From positions 1-38,220 of the forward strand of contig JAGRLX010000042.1 of NCBI GenBank assembly GCA_020441605.1: 38,220 nt of DNA. The letters are read 5' to 3'. The notes under the pieces were generated by a model. The model did no database searches and had not been told where the DNA came from. It saw only the letters and a program-made list of their open reading frames with translations. The stretch's first letter is position 1. Each line of letters opens with the position of its first letter. The position numbers and the translations under genes are program-made. Below are positions 1 through 9,878 of this stretch, piece after piece. This DNA is from Alphaproteobacteria bacterium (GTDB lineage Bacteria > Pseudomonadota > Alphaproteobacteria > Rhizobiales > Aestuariivirgaceae).

Positions 1-419
1 ACGCCGGCGAGGATGGGGTCCCAGCTGTCGGGGGAGAGGAAGCGGGCGAGATCGGGGTCGTAATAGCGGGCGTGGAGATATTGCAGGCCAGTTTCAGGGT
101 CGAAGCGCTCGCTGATATAGGCCTTGCCGCTCAGCACCGTGGAGCCATTGGCGGCGAGTGGCTGGCCGTAAGGCCCATAGTCGTGGATGCTGGCGGGGGC
201 GGCACCCATGACCGACACCCGCCGGGTGGAGGCGAGGTGATCCTTGTGGGCCCAGGATGTGATGGAGGCTTCGCGCTTTACATCCGGATGGAGCCAGGAG
301 GTGAGGAGGCCGGGATCATTGCCGATATTGGCATCGAACAGCACCTCGGCCTCGCCACCCAGATAGCGGGTGGTGAGCGTGACGAAGGCCTTGGCGGCCC
401 GCTCGCCATCGGCGCCATA

Positions 420-510
420 GGGTGAGCCATGACGGCTTTGCCGGCATATCGATCCAGTGGATCGATTTGAATGGCGAACGCCCGAAGCGGAAGCGCAGGG
501 CTGGCCCTGG
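420..510. repeat. Short palindromic element inserted in the RHS fragment (element A)
   Basis: The intact RHS copy has only 8 nt here (2694-2701), while this copy has 91 nt. The insert contains a perfect hairpin: ATCGATCC at 448-455, loop AGT, GGATCGAT at 459-466. It begins GGTGA directly after CATAG. The minus strand is open across it (for example SPFKSIHWIDMPAK), as in palindromic elements that insert into coding sequence. The insertion is defined by comparison with the second copy in this window; assignment to a named repeat family is not possible here. Confidence 0.75.
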
Positions 511-562
511 TGGCGGTGTTGCCGTTGCGTGTGATGGCCACCGGGCGGTTTGCGCCGTCATA

Positions 563-656
563 GGGTGAAGCGAACGCTCTACGTGAAGCGCCAGTGGCGC
601 TTCACCGCTCGCTGAACGCGCGGGAGCTGCGTCAGCAGCGGGCCCCGCGCGGGAAG
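563..656. repeat. Short palindromic element inserted in the RHS fragment (element B)
   Basis: This is a second insertion relative to the intact copy, which has 18 nt here (2754-2771) against 94 nt. It carries a perfect 10-bp hairpin: GTGAAGCGCC at 583-592, loop AGT, GGCGCTTCAC at 596-605. Like element A it starts GGTGA after CATAG and has the same CC-AGT-GG hairpin centre, so the two probably belong to one family. A second GTGAAGCG lies at 566-573. On the minus strand it reads QRAVKRHWRFT and then stops. Confidence 0.75.
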
Positions 657-911
657 GCCCGGGCCGGTGCCGTCACGGTCATAGGCGAGCGTATTGCCAT
701 TGGCGTCGTAACTGACGGGCGCACCACAGATCGAGGTGGGCGCATGGGGGCGCATGGCACCCGGCCCCGGCGCCGGATAGACGAGATTGGGCGTTGACGC
801 CGAGCCGGCACACAGGCCGGAGTTGTAGATCAGGTTGTCGGCATCGTCGTAAGCATAGGTGCGGTCCTGGGCGGTGCCGCCCAGCCGGTCGGCCAAGGTG
901 AGGCGGCCCAG

Positions 912-1138
912 CCCCGGACAGATTCATTGCTAGAACGGATGAGCTCCCGTAGTATGTGCTCACCGCGATCAGGAATCTGCCGGAACTTGACGGCAATTTT
1001 TGTCAATTTGTCGTGGGCGCGGTTCGAAGCCTTGACGTCGCCTTCGACAAACAAGTATCTGTGCGCGGTCGCATGTTCGACAAATGCTTTGATCAGCTCC
1101 GCTTCAATTAAGACCCCTTTGCCGACTCCGAGTGTCAC
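912..1138 (-). pseudogene. Truncated DUF2019-like protein, second candidate immunity gene
   Basis: This is a GTG-started reading frame whose first ~75 residues look like the DUF2019/HEAT-like family of small helical proteins (AFVEHATAH, EGDVKASNRAHDKL, RGEHILREL, ESVRGWAA). Its GTGA overlaps the stop codon of the preceding gene, so translation is coupled. At 902-911 it runs into the RHS core copy through shared sequence CTGGGCCGCC. The last ~25 codons of the open frame (down to 830) are therefore out-of-frame RHS DNA, and the normal C-terminus is lost. By position and resemblance to its neighbour it is a former immunity gene. The family name is from memory and moderately sure; the truncation is seen directly. 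Confidence 0.6.
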
Positions 1139-1560
1139 CCGTCTAGTCGCTTGCCATCAGGGGAAAGTTTCATGGTGCCGTAGTAATCGACCCGGCCCGC
1201 ATCAAGCTCCTCAAGCGTGACCCTGGATGTTATTTTGATGTGAACATTGCTCGCATTCTTAGCCAAGTCCGCGAGCATTTTTCTAGCCGCTTTAGGCTCA
1301 ATAGGTATTAGATGAGAGGCCGCGACGAAGCGTAGTTCTTCCTTGGGAGACGCAGCCAATCGCATCAGGATTCGGCGACCTTTGTCCGGAAGGCCAGGGA
1401 TGCAGCGTTCCAGTTCAAAGAGCTGATCGCTGATCTTGTTGGCCTTGCTCACCTTGCGGTCAACCATCAGCGACCACCTCAAATCCTCGAGACGTTCAAT
1501 CTCGGCATACAGCTGTTGATCGTCGGTCACATCGATGGGCTGAGCAATTTTCTTCGCCAT
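1135..1560 (-). CDS. Candidate RHS immunity protein, DUF2019/HEAT-like
   Basis: A 141-aa protein directly after the RHS toxin gene. The ATG at 1560 overlaps the RHS stop (TGATG) and has a GGTGGAAG ribosome site just upstream, so I prefer it to the in-frame GTG at 1569. The sequence is helical and charged. Its middle (QLFELERCIPGLPDKGRRIL, then LRFVAASHLIPIEPKAARKM) has the paired-helix pattern of DUF2019/HEAT-like proteins and resembles the truncated protein that follows. There is no signal peptide, so it should stay in the cytosol, as expected for a protein that neutralises the toxin tip. Its immunity role rests on position and coupling, not on a known binding motif. Confidence 0.6.
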   Translation of the reverse strand: MAKKIAQPIDVTDDQQLYAEIERLEDLRWSLMVDRKVSKANKISDQLFELERCIPGLPDKGRRILMRLAASPKEELRFVAASHLIPIEPKAARKMLADLAKNASNVHIKITSRVTLEELDAGRVDYYGTMKLSPDGKRLDG

Positions 1561-4500
1561 CACTTCCACCAGTCTTTACCTTTGCCGCCGGTTTTCTCAT
1601 ATTTTTCCATCATCTCTCTATAAGTCTTGCGCGCAAATTCCTGCTGCTCCTTGAAGGATTTGCCATTCAGCCAATCACGAACCGTCTTGTTTCCAAAAAT
1701 GGGACCACGCGGTTTAGAAGAGTAGTAGTCCGCCATTGCCTGATTGACGGCCTTCGGCATCTGGACGACGTTGCCCGTGTTGTTGATCATTTTCGAGGGG
1801 AACGCTGACCTTGTGCAGTTCGCCTGACACTGCTCGACGAAGTGCCCCCAGACGTTTCCGGGCTTGGCTGGCCCCAGCGTTCTTTTCAGCTCGGAGAAGG
1901 AGTTGAAGCTTCTGAACGGGCCACTCGGCACGCCGCCAAACTTGCTTCCGGCTGCTCCGCCAAGAATGGCACCGCCTGCTGCCAGGGTACTTTTCGCCTC
2001 CGGGCTGACGCCTTGTTGTGCAGCGGGTTTGCCGATTCTTGAGGCGTAGTCGTCGCCATACTCATCGAATGTGCGGTCGGCTCCCCAGTATGATCTCAGG
2101 CCGCCGGTAAAGTCTGTTCCGTTCCTGATGCTCTCCGCTCGAGAGTAATAATTTTCGGCCTGATCATAGTTGTAGTTATCCCAGTCTTCCTGGGTCTCGC
2201 AAGTCCAGCAATGCCCATTCGGATCGCTCAAATTCACCGGATCATTTCCGGCATAGGCGTAGCGGTTGATGTCGACGCCGGCGAGGATCGGGTCCCAACT
2301 GTCGGGGGAGAGGAAGCGGGCGAGGTCGGGGTCGTAATAGCGGGCGTGGAGATATTGCAGGCCCGTTTCAGGATCAAACCGCTCGCTGATATAGGCCTTG
2401 CCGCTCAGCACGGTGGAGCCATTGGCGGCGAGTGGCTGGCCATAAGGCCCATAGTCGTGGATGCTGGCGGGGGCGGCACCCATGACCGACACCCGCCGGG
2501 TGGAGGCGAGGTGATCCTTGTGGGCCCAGGATGTGACGGCACCCTCGCGCTTCACCTCCGGATGGAGCCAGGAGGTGAGGAGGCCGGGATCATTGCCGAT
2601 ATTGGCATCGAACAGCACCTCGGCCTCGCCGCCCAGATAGCGGGTGGTGAGCGTGCCGAAGGCCTTGGCGGCGCGCTCGCCATCGGCGCCATAAGCGAAG
2701 GTGGCGGTATTGCTGTTCCGTGTGATGGCCACCAGGCGGTTTTCGCCGTCATAGGTCAGGGTCAGGGCAGCGCCCGGGCCGGTGCCGTCACGGTCGTAGG
2801 CGAGCGTATTGCCATTGGCGTCGTAACTGACGGGTGCACCGCAGATCGAACTGGGCGCATGGGGCCGCATGGCACCCGGCCCCGGCGCCGGATAGACGAG
2901 ATTGGGCGATGTGGCCGAGCCGGCACAGAGGCCGGAGTTGTAGATCAGATTATCGGCATCGTCGTAGGCATAGGTGCGGTCCTGGGCGGTGCCGCCCACC
3001 CGGTCGGCCAAGGTGAGGCGGCCCAGGCCGTCATAGGCATAGGCCCAGGAGCGCGGCGGGTCGAAGCCCGCAACCCCGGTCTGCGAGGTGACGGCGGTGA
3101 TCTGGCCCGCGGCATTGCGGGCATAGAGGAGATCGGTGAGGCTGGTCCCGGCCTGGCTGGTGAGCACCCGGGTGAGCCAGCCGCGGGCCGGATCATAGGT
3201 GAAGCTGGTGGCCGCACCATTGCCATAGGCGATGGTGGCGGTCTGGCCGCGGGCGGTATAGGTGGCGCTGGCGACGAAGTCGGCGGGCTCGCTGGCCGAG
3301 GCGGGGAGATCATTGCCGAGGCGGCTGAGCTGGCCCGCGGCATTGTAGACGTGGGTGCCGGTCCAGGTGCCGTCGGCCAGCTGCTTCTGCTTCACCTGGC
3401 CGTTGGGCCAGTAGGCGAAGGCCAGCGTGCGGTCCTGGCCGTTCACATCGATGTGGCGTTCCTGGACCAGGCGGCCGGCCGCATCATGGTCGAAACGGCG
3501 GGTGAGGGAAACGGCCGGGAGCGCGACGTTGCCCAGGACCTGGGCCGGCACCGTGCGCGTGGCATCGCTGAGCTTGCCGCGGTTGAAGAAGCCGGCATGG
3601 CCGTTGCCGCTGCTGTCGTCATAGGTGTTGACGGTGGTCTCGGTGGCAAGGCCGGGGCCGGCCACGGTCTTGAGCGTGACCCGGTTCAGATCGTCATAGC
3701 CGAGGGTGGTGGTGACACCGCGGGCATCGGCCTGACTGACGAGGCGGGAGGCGTTGTCATAGGCATAGGTCCAGTAGCCCAGATCCGGATCGTCGACAGC
3801 GATGCGGCGGCCCAGCAGGTCGTAGGTATAGGCCCATTGGTTCGAGAGGGGATCGCTGATGGCGGCAATGCGGCCGGAAAGGTCGCGCTGGTAGTGGGTG
3901 GTGAGCGGCGTGCCATCGGACTTGAACTTGATGCGCCGGGTGAGCTTGCCGGCCGCATCGAAGGCATAGGCTTGCGTCCGGCCGATCTCGTCGGTGGCGG
4001 TGATCGTGCTGATGTCGGTGGTGGCGGCGGCGCCGGGGCCATAGGCAAGCGCGGCGGCGGTGCCATCCGGTTGGGTGATGGCGGTCAGGCGGTCGATCGC
4101 GTCATAGGCATAGGTGGTCCACAGCGGGGTGGAGCCATCGTTGAAATAGGGCGCCGAAATCTTCTCCACCTCGCCGCGCGGCGTGTACTCGGTCCTGACC
4201 CGGACATGGTGGGTGCTGTCGATGCCTTCGGAATAGACTTGCCAGCTGCGGCCGAAGCCATCCATGAAGTCGCGCGACCAGATCTCGCTCACCCCGGCAG
4301 TTGGGCCGCGCCGCCGGGTCTCGACATATTGCGTGGCGGGTGAGCCGATGGCGGTGTAGCTGGTCTTCGTATAATCACCGCCCGGCCGCTGTTCCTCGAT
4401 CTTGCGGCACAGGGCGTCATAAGCCGTGGTGGTGACCTGGCCGTTGATGTCGGTGACCGCGGCGGGCAGGCCGCAGGGGCCTTGCCACGCGGTGAAGATC

Positions 4501-7500
4501 TTGAAGGCGGGGTCGGGATTGGCGCTGCGCGCGGCCGGCGGCAGCCAGGTCTCGGTTTCCTGAAGTTGGGTGGCAGCGTCATAGACGTGCCGGGTGGTAT
4601 TGCCGGCACCATCGGTTTCCTCGCTCAGGTTGCCATAGGTGTCGAAGCTTCGCTGGGTCTTCACGAAACCGTTGGCGGAATGAAACTTGCGCTCTTCGGT
4701 CGCCTCGCAACGTTCCGGCGGCACATCGAAGGCTGCATGGCCGTCATAGTAGGTCCGTTCGCGCGCGATGACCGGCTGGCTGGTATCGCTATCGCCGGGG
4801 CGGGTGACGATCTGGCCCGGACAGTTGGTGAGGAAGGCGGTGGCGTTGGGATAGAAGTTGGTCCAGATGGTCTTCTCGTCGCCGGTGACGGCGTAGTTGC
4901 CGTGGTCCACCCGCCGAACTTCGTTGCCCCACATGTCGTAGTAATAGTTCATCCGGGTCTTGCGGACGGCGCCGTCATGCCTCCAATGCTCGATCGAGGT
5001 GTTGTTGCAGTTGAGGGGAACGGTGGTATCGGAGCTGTAGCCTTTGATGGTGGTGTCGAGCACGGTTGCGCTGGCCGTCTTGCTTTCGATTTTCGAGATG
5101 CGGCCCAGGCAGGCGGGGGATTGCTGATAGGTGGAAACGATCTGGGGCTTGTCTGTCTCGCCGGTGTTGGCGGGCAGCGTTGCCGACACGGTGCGGAACC
5201 CCATGAACTGCCGCTCCGATTGGTTCCAGGCGCCATCGCTATAGCTGAAGTCGGTGGCGTGGCCGTGGCCATCGTCCAGACTGACGCTCTTTACCAGTTG
5301 CATGACAAACGGCAGCTTGGTGTCCGGCGTTCCGGCGGAGGTTTGATAGGCAACAGAGAATGTTCCGCCGAGCGGTTGCTTGATCGTTGTGAGGAGGTTG
5401 GAAGCCGGGGTCGCGACGGGCGGCGCGGCCGGCGAGGGTGAGGCTAGCCTGATATTGTCGTCCGCCCGGCCGATGAACTGGTCGGTACGTCCATCGCCGT
5501 CGAAGTCGGCAATCGCGTCGATGCGAAAAGCAGCTTGACCCGTCGACGGCCGATCGATTGTCCAGGCGGAATCGAAAACGAAGCTATCGCCTCGGGACGG
5601 CACCACCCACATGCTGGTGCCAGCTGAAGACGCGGACGGCCGGCCCTGCCAGATCAACAGGTCCATGCGGCCGTCACCATTGAAGTCACCGGTGGCGTGC
5701 CCTGCAGGAACCTGGCCGGCGCCAGTGCTGCCATTTTGGTCGCCGATTGGGGAGATCGAGGCAAGGCCGCCGGCCTCGAATTCGAGTGGCATTGCCGCCT
5801 CGAGGGCAAAGCCCCGGGACAGCAGGGGCGTGACCCGATAGCGGGAGCTGGTCGGAAGATTGATGGCAACCAGGTCTGTGCTGCCGTCACCATTGATGTC
5901 ACCGGCATGGAACTCGACATCCGGTGTTGCCGGGAGACTGGCTAAGGTCTGTGTGGAAATCTCAACCAGGCCTGGCTGGGTCAGGCCGGGAACAGGGCCC
6001 TGGCCATCGTGAATTTCGAACTTCGCGCTCCACGTGCCAGTGGTCGTGTCATAGGCAAGAGTGACGAGATCGGTCTTGCCGTCACCGTTGAAGTCACCCG
6101 CCAGCGAGTGATTGTTGAAATCTGGCGATGACCAGAATTCGCCAATCACGTCCGCTTTGCCGTCGCCGGTGAAATCGCCCACGGCTTTCAAGTGAAAGGT
6201 GCCAGGGAGGCCACCTGATGTTGGAAGGCCCGGCACCCCGGCGGCGAGATCGAAGACGATCAAGACTGTTCGCGTATCGGCATGCGCAGAGTCATAGTAC
6301 TGATGGCTTGCGAGGATCTCGTCCTCGCCGTCCCCATCGAAATCCGCTGCGGCAAGTGGGGCGGTTGCGCAATGTGTTGGTGGGCTGGACGGATCCGGAT
6401 TTGGCCAAGTCAGGGACGTGGCTTGCCAACCGGTGCTCGTTCCCGTGCCAGATCCCTGGCCGGTGTTGATAAAATATTGGATACCGCAAATGGCTTCGCC
6501 GGTGGAGGAGTTGGTCGTCGCCTGCACGGCATAGGCGAGATCGGGTAAACCATCGCCGTTGAAGTCGCCCGCAAGCGGCCTGATGTCGTTGTTGGTGCTG
6601 TTGTATCCTGGTCCTTGGTGGACTGGTCGCATGAAGTCCACGGGGGGTCCGCCGCTGCCTCCGCCTACCGATCCTGCGACTTGCCACTTGCTTGCCGTGA
6701 AGGACCTTGGGCCATCTCCATAGCCCATCAGATGGGCCGGCAATGCGGTTCCGCTGGTAATTGTGCCAGCAGTGTCAATGACCGCGTCGCTGCCATATTG
6801 CTGCACCTGGGTGAGGAACGACAACCCAGCAGCGGCGCTTTCAGCGTAGCTCAGACCGTAGGCGCGGGCGATCGCAAGCTCCACCGCGCCGGGAGCGTAG
6901 TTCTTGACCACAATGGACTTGATCCGCCTTGTAATGAGGCGGATGTCCTTGCCGGTGGAGTAGGATATTATGTCTGGCCGCTGTTCGCTGAGGAATGCAA
7001 TCTCTGCGGCGGGGCTGGTCTGGCCACCATTGAAGTACTTGATGGTCTCGATCGTGCATTCGAATGCCGCGCCGCAAGTCCAGTTGTAGTCAACATGATT
7101 TCCTCTCGTGTCGATTACAGAGTCCAGATGCCAGCGGAAGGTGTGGTTCGGATCGCCGCCTTCGTGCGACCCATAGACCGATCGTGTTCCATCGCGGCCA
7201 GTGATCTCCCAGCTGTTGGTGGAAGATGATTGGCGAATGCGCTGGAACGACTCGACGCGAGAGCTGTAGGCGACCTGGCCTGCGGAGACAGTCGTGGCGC
7301 ATGACGGTGTTGTCGCCGGGCTTTGGATCTCGGCACAGGCGATGAGTTCGCTGCCATCGAGAGCGAAACTGTCGGGCGGCATGCCAGCCACTCCATAGGC
7401 CGGTAAACCTCTGGTACTTGGCAGCTTGTCGGTCGCCGGAGCCGCAACGGGGCTACCGGAAACGCGCTCGATAAGGGACAGGCCGCCAAGCGACCAGCCG

Positions 7501-7757
7501 ATGCCCAGCGGCCCTCCTGCGCTAGGGATATTGCGAATGCCGCGCGCCGAGTCATAGCTGAGGCTGAGCTTGGGCTCGAGCCCACGAAAGGCGGGGACTT
7601 CGAGGTCGATAGCCTGCGTGAAGCTGCCGTTCCAGGCGGTCACTGGCGGTTGTGGCCCCTTGCTTTCTGGAGCTACTGGCGGGGCAATCTCCTGGCCTGT
7701 CGCGGTCACGGGGGAAACGAGACAGAACGCCAGAACCAGTTTGCACAGCGCCCGCAT
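1560..7757 (-). CDS. Secreted SpvB/FG-GAP/RHS-repeat polymorphic toxin
   Basis: A 2065-aa protein starting at the ATG at 7757, which gives a clean Sec signal ([23 protein letters not shown]). The longer open frame to 7901 would bury it. Order of parts: an SpvB/TcdB-like N-terminus (about 30-330, with [11 protein letters not shown]); seven FG-GAP/VCBS repeats (about 390-760, such as [11 protein letters not shown] and [11 protein letters not shown]); YD repeats (about 1000-1800); and the RHS core end [20 protein letters not shown] (about 1800) closing at NLSDPNGH. A variable tip of about 217 residues follows. The tip contains [30 protein letters not shown] and [14 protein letters not shown], a layout I recall from HNH/EndoVII-type nuclease tips, but with some expected histidines replaced. 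The shell should enclose and deliver the tip to neighbouring cells. Two candidate immunity genes follow. Confidence 0.88.
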   Translation of the reverse strand: MRALCKLVLAFCLVSPVTATGQEIAPPVAPESKGPQPPVTAWNGSFTQAIDLEVPAFRGLEPKLSLSYDSARGIRNIPSAGGPLGIGWSLGGLSLIERVSGSPVAAPATDKLPSTRGLPAYGVAGMPPDSFALDGSELIACAEIQSPATTPSCATTVSAGQVAYSSRVESFQRIRQSSSTNSWEITGRDGTRSVYGSHEGGDPNHTFRWHLDSVIDTRGNHVDYNWTCGAAFECTIETIKYFNGGQTSPAAEIAFLSEQRPDIISYSTGKDIRLITRRIKSIVVKNYAPGAVELAIARAYGLSYAESAAAGLSFLTQVQQYGSDAVIDTAGTITSGTALPAHLMGYGDGPRSFTASKWQVAGSVGGGSGGPPVDFMRPVHQGPGYNSTNNDIRPLAGDFNGDGLPDLAYAVQATTNSSTGEAICGIQYFINTGQGSGTGTSTGWQATSLTWPNPDPSSPPTHCATAPLAAADFDGDGEDEILASHQYYDSAHADTRTVLIVFDLAAGVPGLPTSGGLPGTFHLKAVGDFTGDGKADVIGEFWSSPDFNNHSLAGDFNGDGKTDLVTLAYDTTTGTWSAKFEIHDGQGPVPGLTQPGLVEISTQTLASLPATPDVEFHAGDINGDGSTDLVAINLPTSSRYRVTPLLSRGFALEAAMPLEFEAGGLASISPIGDQNGSTGAGQVPAGHATGDFNGDGRMDLLIWQGRPSASSAGTSMWVVPSRGDSFVFDSAWTIDRPSTGQAAFRIDAIADFDGDGRTDQFIGRADDNIRLASPSPAAPPVATPASNLLTTIKQPLGGTFSVAYQTSAGTPDTKLPFVMQLVKSVSLDDGHGHATDFSYSDGAWNQSERQFMGFRTVSATLPANTGETDKPQIVSTYQQSPACLGRISKIESKTASATVLDTTIKGYSSDTTVPLNCNNTSIEHWRHDGAVRKTRMNYYYDMWGNEVRRVDHGNYAVTGDEKTIWTNFYPNATAFLTNCPGQIVTRPGDSDTSQPVIARERTYYDGHAAFDVPPERCEATEERKFHSANGFVKTQRSFDTYGNLSEETDGAGNTTRHVYDAATQLQETETWLPPAARSANPDPAFKIFTAWQGPCGLPAAVTDINGQVTTTAYDALCRKIEEQRPGGDYTKTSYTAIGSPATQYVETRRRGPTAGVSEIWSRDFMDGFGRSWQVYSEGIDSTHHVRVRTEYTPRGEVEKISAPYFNDGSTPLWTTYAYDAIDRLTAITQPDGTAAALAYGPGAAATTDISTITATDEIGRTQAYAFDAAGKLTRRIKFKSDGTPLTTHYQRDLSGRIAAISDPLSNQWAYTYDLLGRRIAVDDPDLGYWTYAYDNASRLVSQADARGVTTTLGYDDLNRVTLKTVAGPGLATETTVNTYDDSSGNGHAGFFNRGKLSDATRTVPAQVLGNVALPAVSLTRRFDHDAAGRLVQERHIDVNGQDRTLAFAYWPNGQVKQKQLADGTWTGTHVYNAAGQLSRLGNDLPASASEPADFVASATYTARGQTATIAYGNGAATSFTYDPARGWLTRVLTSQAGTSLTDLLYARNAAGQITAVTSQTGVAGFDPPRSWAYAYDGLGRLTLADRVGGTAQDRTYAYDDADNLIYNSGLCAGSATSPNLVYPAPGPGAMRPHAPSSICGAPVSYDANGNTLAYDRDGTGPGAALTLTYDGENRLVAITRNSNTATFAYGADGERAAKAFGTLTTRYLGGEAEVLFDANIGNDPGLLTSWLHPEVKREGAVTSWAHKDHLASTRRVSVMGAAPASIHDYGPYGQPLAANGSTVLSGKAYISERFDPETGLQYLHARYYDPDLARFLSPDSWDPILAGVDINRYAYAGNDPVNLSDPNGHCWTCETQEDWDNYNYDQAENYYSRAESIRNGTDFTGGLRSYWGADRTFDEYGDDYASRIGKPAAQQGVSPEAKSTLAAGGAILGGAAGSKFGGVPSGPFRSFNSFSELKRTLGPAKPGNVWGHFVEQCQANCTRSAFPSKMINNTGNVVQMPKAVNQAMADYYSSKPRGPIFGNKTVRDWLNGKSFKEQQEFARKTYREMMEKYEKTGGKGKDWWK
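2275..3026 (-). repeat. Intact copy of the RHS core segment duplicated at 1-911
   Basis: This segment of the RHS gene is repeated, diverged and disrupted, at 1-911. It encodes the last YD repeats and the conserved core end. It serves as the uninterrupted reference for placing the two palindromic insertions, and it is a ready substrate for homologous recombination between toxin tips. Confidence 0.85.
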
Positions 7758-8004
7758 GGCGTTTTCCCAAATCAAATTAATGTAACCTAAGATAGAATCC
7801 ATCGAGGGACTCGCGCAAGATGCGAAATGACAGCTGACGCCATTTTCCACAAACAGTTGTAGCTGGTGATGGATTGACCCGCGTGCGGCAAACGGGATCA
7901 TTCAAATGGAAGAAGTTTCTCTTGATGTTTCGAAGCCCAACGCAGGATACGGTACCTTCTGGATTTCGGGTCCTCGCGACTCTTTATCGTCACTTTCATT
8001 TCTC

Positions 8005-8166
8005 TCATCCGGTAATGACCGTGCAGATCATGTCGCGAATCTTCTGTTCGTGAGCGAGCTCGTCGAGGAGGAATTCGCGGTGTTTCCTCATCTTCCGTGA
8101 CTTCAGGTCCTTCTTGATCTGGACGATGGCGGCATCACAATCCCTCTTTAGCTCGCGTAACCACAT
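8005..8166 (-). CDS. Small lysine- and arginine-rich ORF, 53 aa, unknown
   Basis: An ATG-to-TGA frame encoding a charged helical peptide (IVQIKKDLKSRKMRKHREFL, then LAHEQKIRDMI). The amino-acid use looks protein-like, but there is no clear ribosome site and I recognise no family. It could be the end of a lost gene or a remnant of a mobile element. It lies in a 1.3-kb stretch between the RHS gene and the FadR operon where nothing is certain. Confidence 0.25.
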   Translation of the reverse strand: MWLRELKRDCDAAIVQIKKDLKSRKMRKHREFLLDELAHEQKIRDMICTVITG

Positions 8167-8430
8167 CTATCGTGGGGGGCCTTCGAGAGGTTCCCGGCCG
8201 ACGCAATCCGTGGGGCGAACCGCGCATCGGCTGCATCGCGTGATATTGCCTTCGACTGGGGCGGAAGAGCAGCTGTGATGACCGATCTCGATGGCGCCAA
8301 GAGTTTCATCCGCAAGCGCCGATGGACCCGCGAATCACTAGAAAGGCAAAGCGTTCGTGCCGGGGACACGGTGACGGTTGAAGAGATAGCTCCAGACAGT
8401 TATCGCACTGCACATCAGAGGCGTTCCTAA
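8161..8430 (+). pseudogene. Fragment of an unknown protein lacking a start
   Basis: An open frame of 90 codons with protein-like text: FPADAIRGANRASAASRDI, DWGGRAAVMTDLDGAKSFI, then AGDTVTVEEIAPDSY. It is bounded upstream by TAA at 8158-8160 and ends at TAA 8428-8430. There is no start codon before the ATG at 8279, which would lose the best part, so it looks 5'-truncated. The pattern (FPxDAIGG..., DWGG, AGDxVxVEE) reminds me of small domains found with restriction or mobile-element genes. I cannot name a family with confidence. It overlaps the small minus-strand ORF by a few bases. Confidence 0.3.
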
Positions 8431-8599
8431 TGATAGGTCGACAAATGGGGGGCTTGGCTGCCAGCTATTTGCGATCGGCGAAACGTCCGTTCAGCCTGCC
8501 CCTCCAAGGCTCCCCTGCCAGAAAGCGTAGGTTGTAGAGGCCGGCCGCTGAGGCCTCGCGGTCGCACGTCAGGCGTATCTGTGCCCGTGATAGTGTGAA

Positions 8600-9073
8600 C
8601 TACCTTTCCACTGACTCGCGCTGCTGAGGTGACCAGCTGCACTGCTCGAGCATCCAGTTCCGGCCATCTTTCCGCAGCAGGATCAGAATCTTGCGGTAGG
8701 CGCCAGGTGCTAGCTGCGGTCGTTCGAGCTTGAGCTCATGGGGCTTCTCACGGCTGCGTCGGACCAGCCACCTCTCGGGAGGCAGGTAGTTGGTCTCCGG
8801 GATGTTCACGGCATAACCGATGCAGATCGCCTGGTCATCGGGGACTTCTCGGACTTTCGCCGCGCCGTCTTCGACCGGACCAAGGCATAGCTGCGGGGTG
8901 ATCTCGATCTCATCCGGTGCCGGATGCCAGCTGTCTCCATAACCAGCCGTCCGGTACACATCGCAGACGACCGATGGGGCGTCGACGTGTTCGTCAATCG
9001 CGGGAGATGCGACTGCATTGGAGGACTCGTTACGCCAGCCTTGGCCGGGAAGGACCGCTGTTGACCAGAACAT
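8600..9073 (-). CDS. Hypothetical protein, 157 aa
   Basis: An ATG-started frame transcribed away from the FadR-type regulator. It has balanced composition (VCDVYRTAGYGDSWHP, CIGYAVNIPETNYLPPERW, LAPGAYRKILILLRKDGRNW) and no signal peptide or membrane segment. There is no strong ribosome site before the ATG. I recognise no family. The stretch 8431-8599 downstream holds nothing I can support. It may be a real orphan gene or a chance frame in GC-rich DNA. Confidence 0.4.
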   Translation of the reverse strand: MFWSTAVLPGQGWRNESSNAVASPAIDEHVDAPSVVCDVYRTAGYGDSWHPAPDEIEITPQLCLGPVEDGAAKVREVPDDQAICIGYAVNIPETNYLPPERWLVRRSREKPHELKLERPQLAPGAYRKILILLRKDGRNWMLEQCSWSPQQRESVER

Positions 9074-9110
9074 CGAGTTGTAGGATGATCAGATGATTGG
9101 GAGGAGACGG

Positions 9111-9878
9111 ATGGGTGTGACAAGGCGATCGGCAGTCCTGGGGGTGACGGAGAGCCTACCCCAGCGCGTGGTTGCCGCGCTCAATCGGGACATCGAATCG
9201 GGTGAGCTTGCACCCGGCAGCCGGTTGCCGACAGAGCAACAGCTGGCCAACCGGTTGGGAGTCAGCCGCAATGTCGTCCGCGAGGCCATTGCGCAGTTGC
9301 GCGCCGACGGGCTGATCGAGGCCCGGCAGGGTGTCGGTGCCTTCGTCCTGTCCCCCGAGCAGCGCGCCGCAATCCGGATCGACCGGGATTCCCTCAAGGA
9401 GCCCGGCAATATGCAGCGATTGTTCGAGCTGCGAAGCGTGCTGGAAACGGAAGCGGCCGCACTCGCCGCAGCCCGCCGTTCGCCGCAACAGCTCGCTTCC
9501 ATCAGGACCCAACTCGATCGCATGAACGGGGAGGAGAAATGGCAGGACGGCAGCATCGATGCCGACCTCGCCTTCCATCGCGAGATCGCTGCAGCGACGG
9601 GCAATGGATATATTCACACCTTCATTTCCTTCGTCTGCGAGCAGATCCGTCAAACCATCTACTATGCCCGGCAGACCAACCCGCTGCACGATCTGGTGCG
9701 GATCAACGTCGGCGAACATATTCACATCTACGAGGCCCTGGTGGCCGGCGATCCGCAAGCGGCGGCGGAGGCCATGCGGCGGCACATTCACGGGGCAGCC
9801 GAACGGGTGGGCGTCAGGATCGAGGACCGCCAGTGCCCCCAGGGACCCATCGAGACGGCGAGGACAGCAACACCATGA
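9111..9878 (+). CDS. FadR-subfamily GntR transcriptional regulator
   Basis: A 255-aa regulator with an N-terminal winged helix (about 9-75: SRLPTEQQLANRLGVSRNVV, LIEARQGVGAFV) and a C-terminal all-helical FCD ligand/metal domain (about 95-235: LFELRSVLETEAA, DADLAFHREIAAATGN, GEHIHIYEAL, AMRRHIHGAAERV). I chose the ATG at 9111 because GGGAGGAG ends 4 nt before it; an upstream in-frame ATG at 9093 is weaker. Its stop overlaps the next start as ATGA, so it heads the operon with the glyoxalase-fold protein and the ABC transporter. It most likely represses this operon until a small organic-acid-type ligand binds the FCD domain. That ligand is unknown. Confidence 0.9.
   Translation: MGVTRRSAVLGVTESLPQRVVAALNRDIESGELAPGSRLPTEQQLANRLGVSRNVVREAIAQLRADGLIEARQGVGAFVLSPEQRAAIRIDRDSLKEPGNMQRLFELRSVLETEAAALAAARRSPQQLASIRTQLDRMNGEEKWQDGSIDADLAFHREIAAATGNGYIHTFISFVCEQIRQTIYYARQTNPLHDLVRINVGEHIHIYEALVAGDPQAAAEAMRRHIHGAAERVGVRIEDRQCPQGPIETARTATP

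Larger units (their letters stand above)
1..911 (-). pseudogene. RHS core fragment, duplicated and disrupted (orphan copy)
   Basis: This is a second, diverged copy of the end of the RHS core found intact at 2275-3026. Position 1 aligns with 2275 and position 911 with 3026. Read on the minus strand it has the same YD-repeat text, for example [15 protein letters not shown] and [14 protein letters not shown], with scattered substitutions. Two insertions (about 420-510 and 563-656) add 83 and 76 nt. The first shifts the frame and the second brings in a stop codon, so the copy cannot make a normal RHS core. The fragment starts abruptly at 911, inside a truncated immunity-like gene, and runs leftward out of the window, where an orphan tip would be expected. 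A repeated core with displaced tips is usual for RHS loci. Duplication and disruption are seen directly; the missing left part is inference. Confidence 0.85.

Noticed and set aside
2211..4343. A 710-codon open frame on the plus strand
   Set aside because: It is antisense to the YD-repeat region of the RHS gene. Its Gly/Ala/Ile-rich, repetitive text mirrors the repeat and has no domain.
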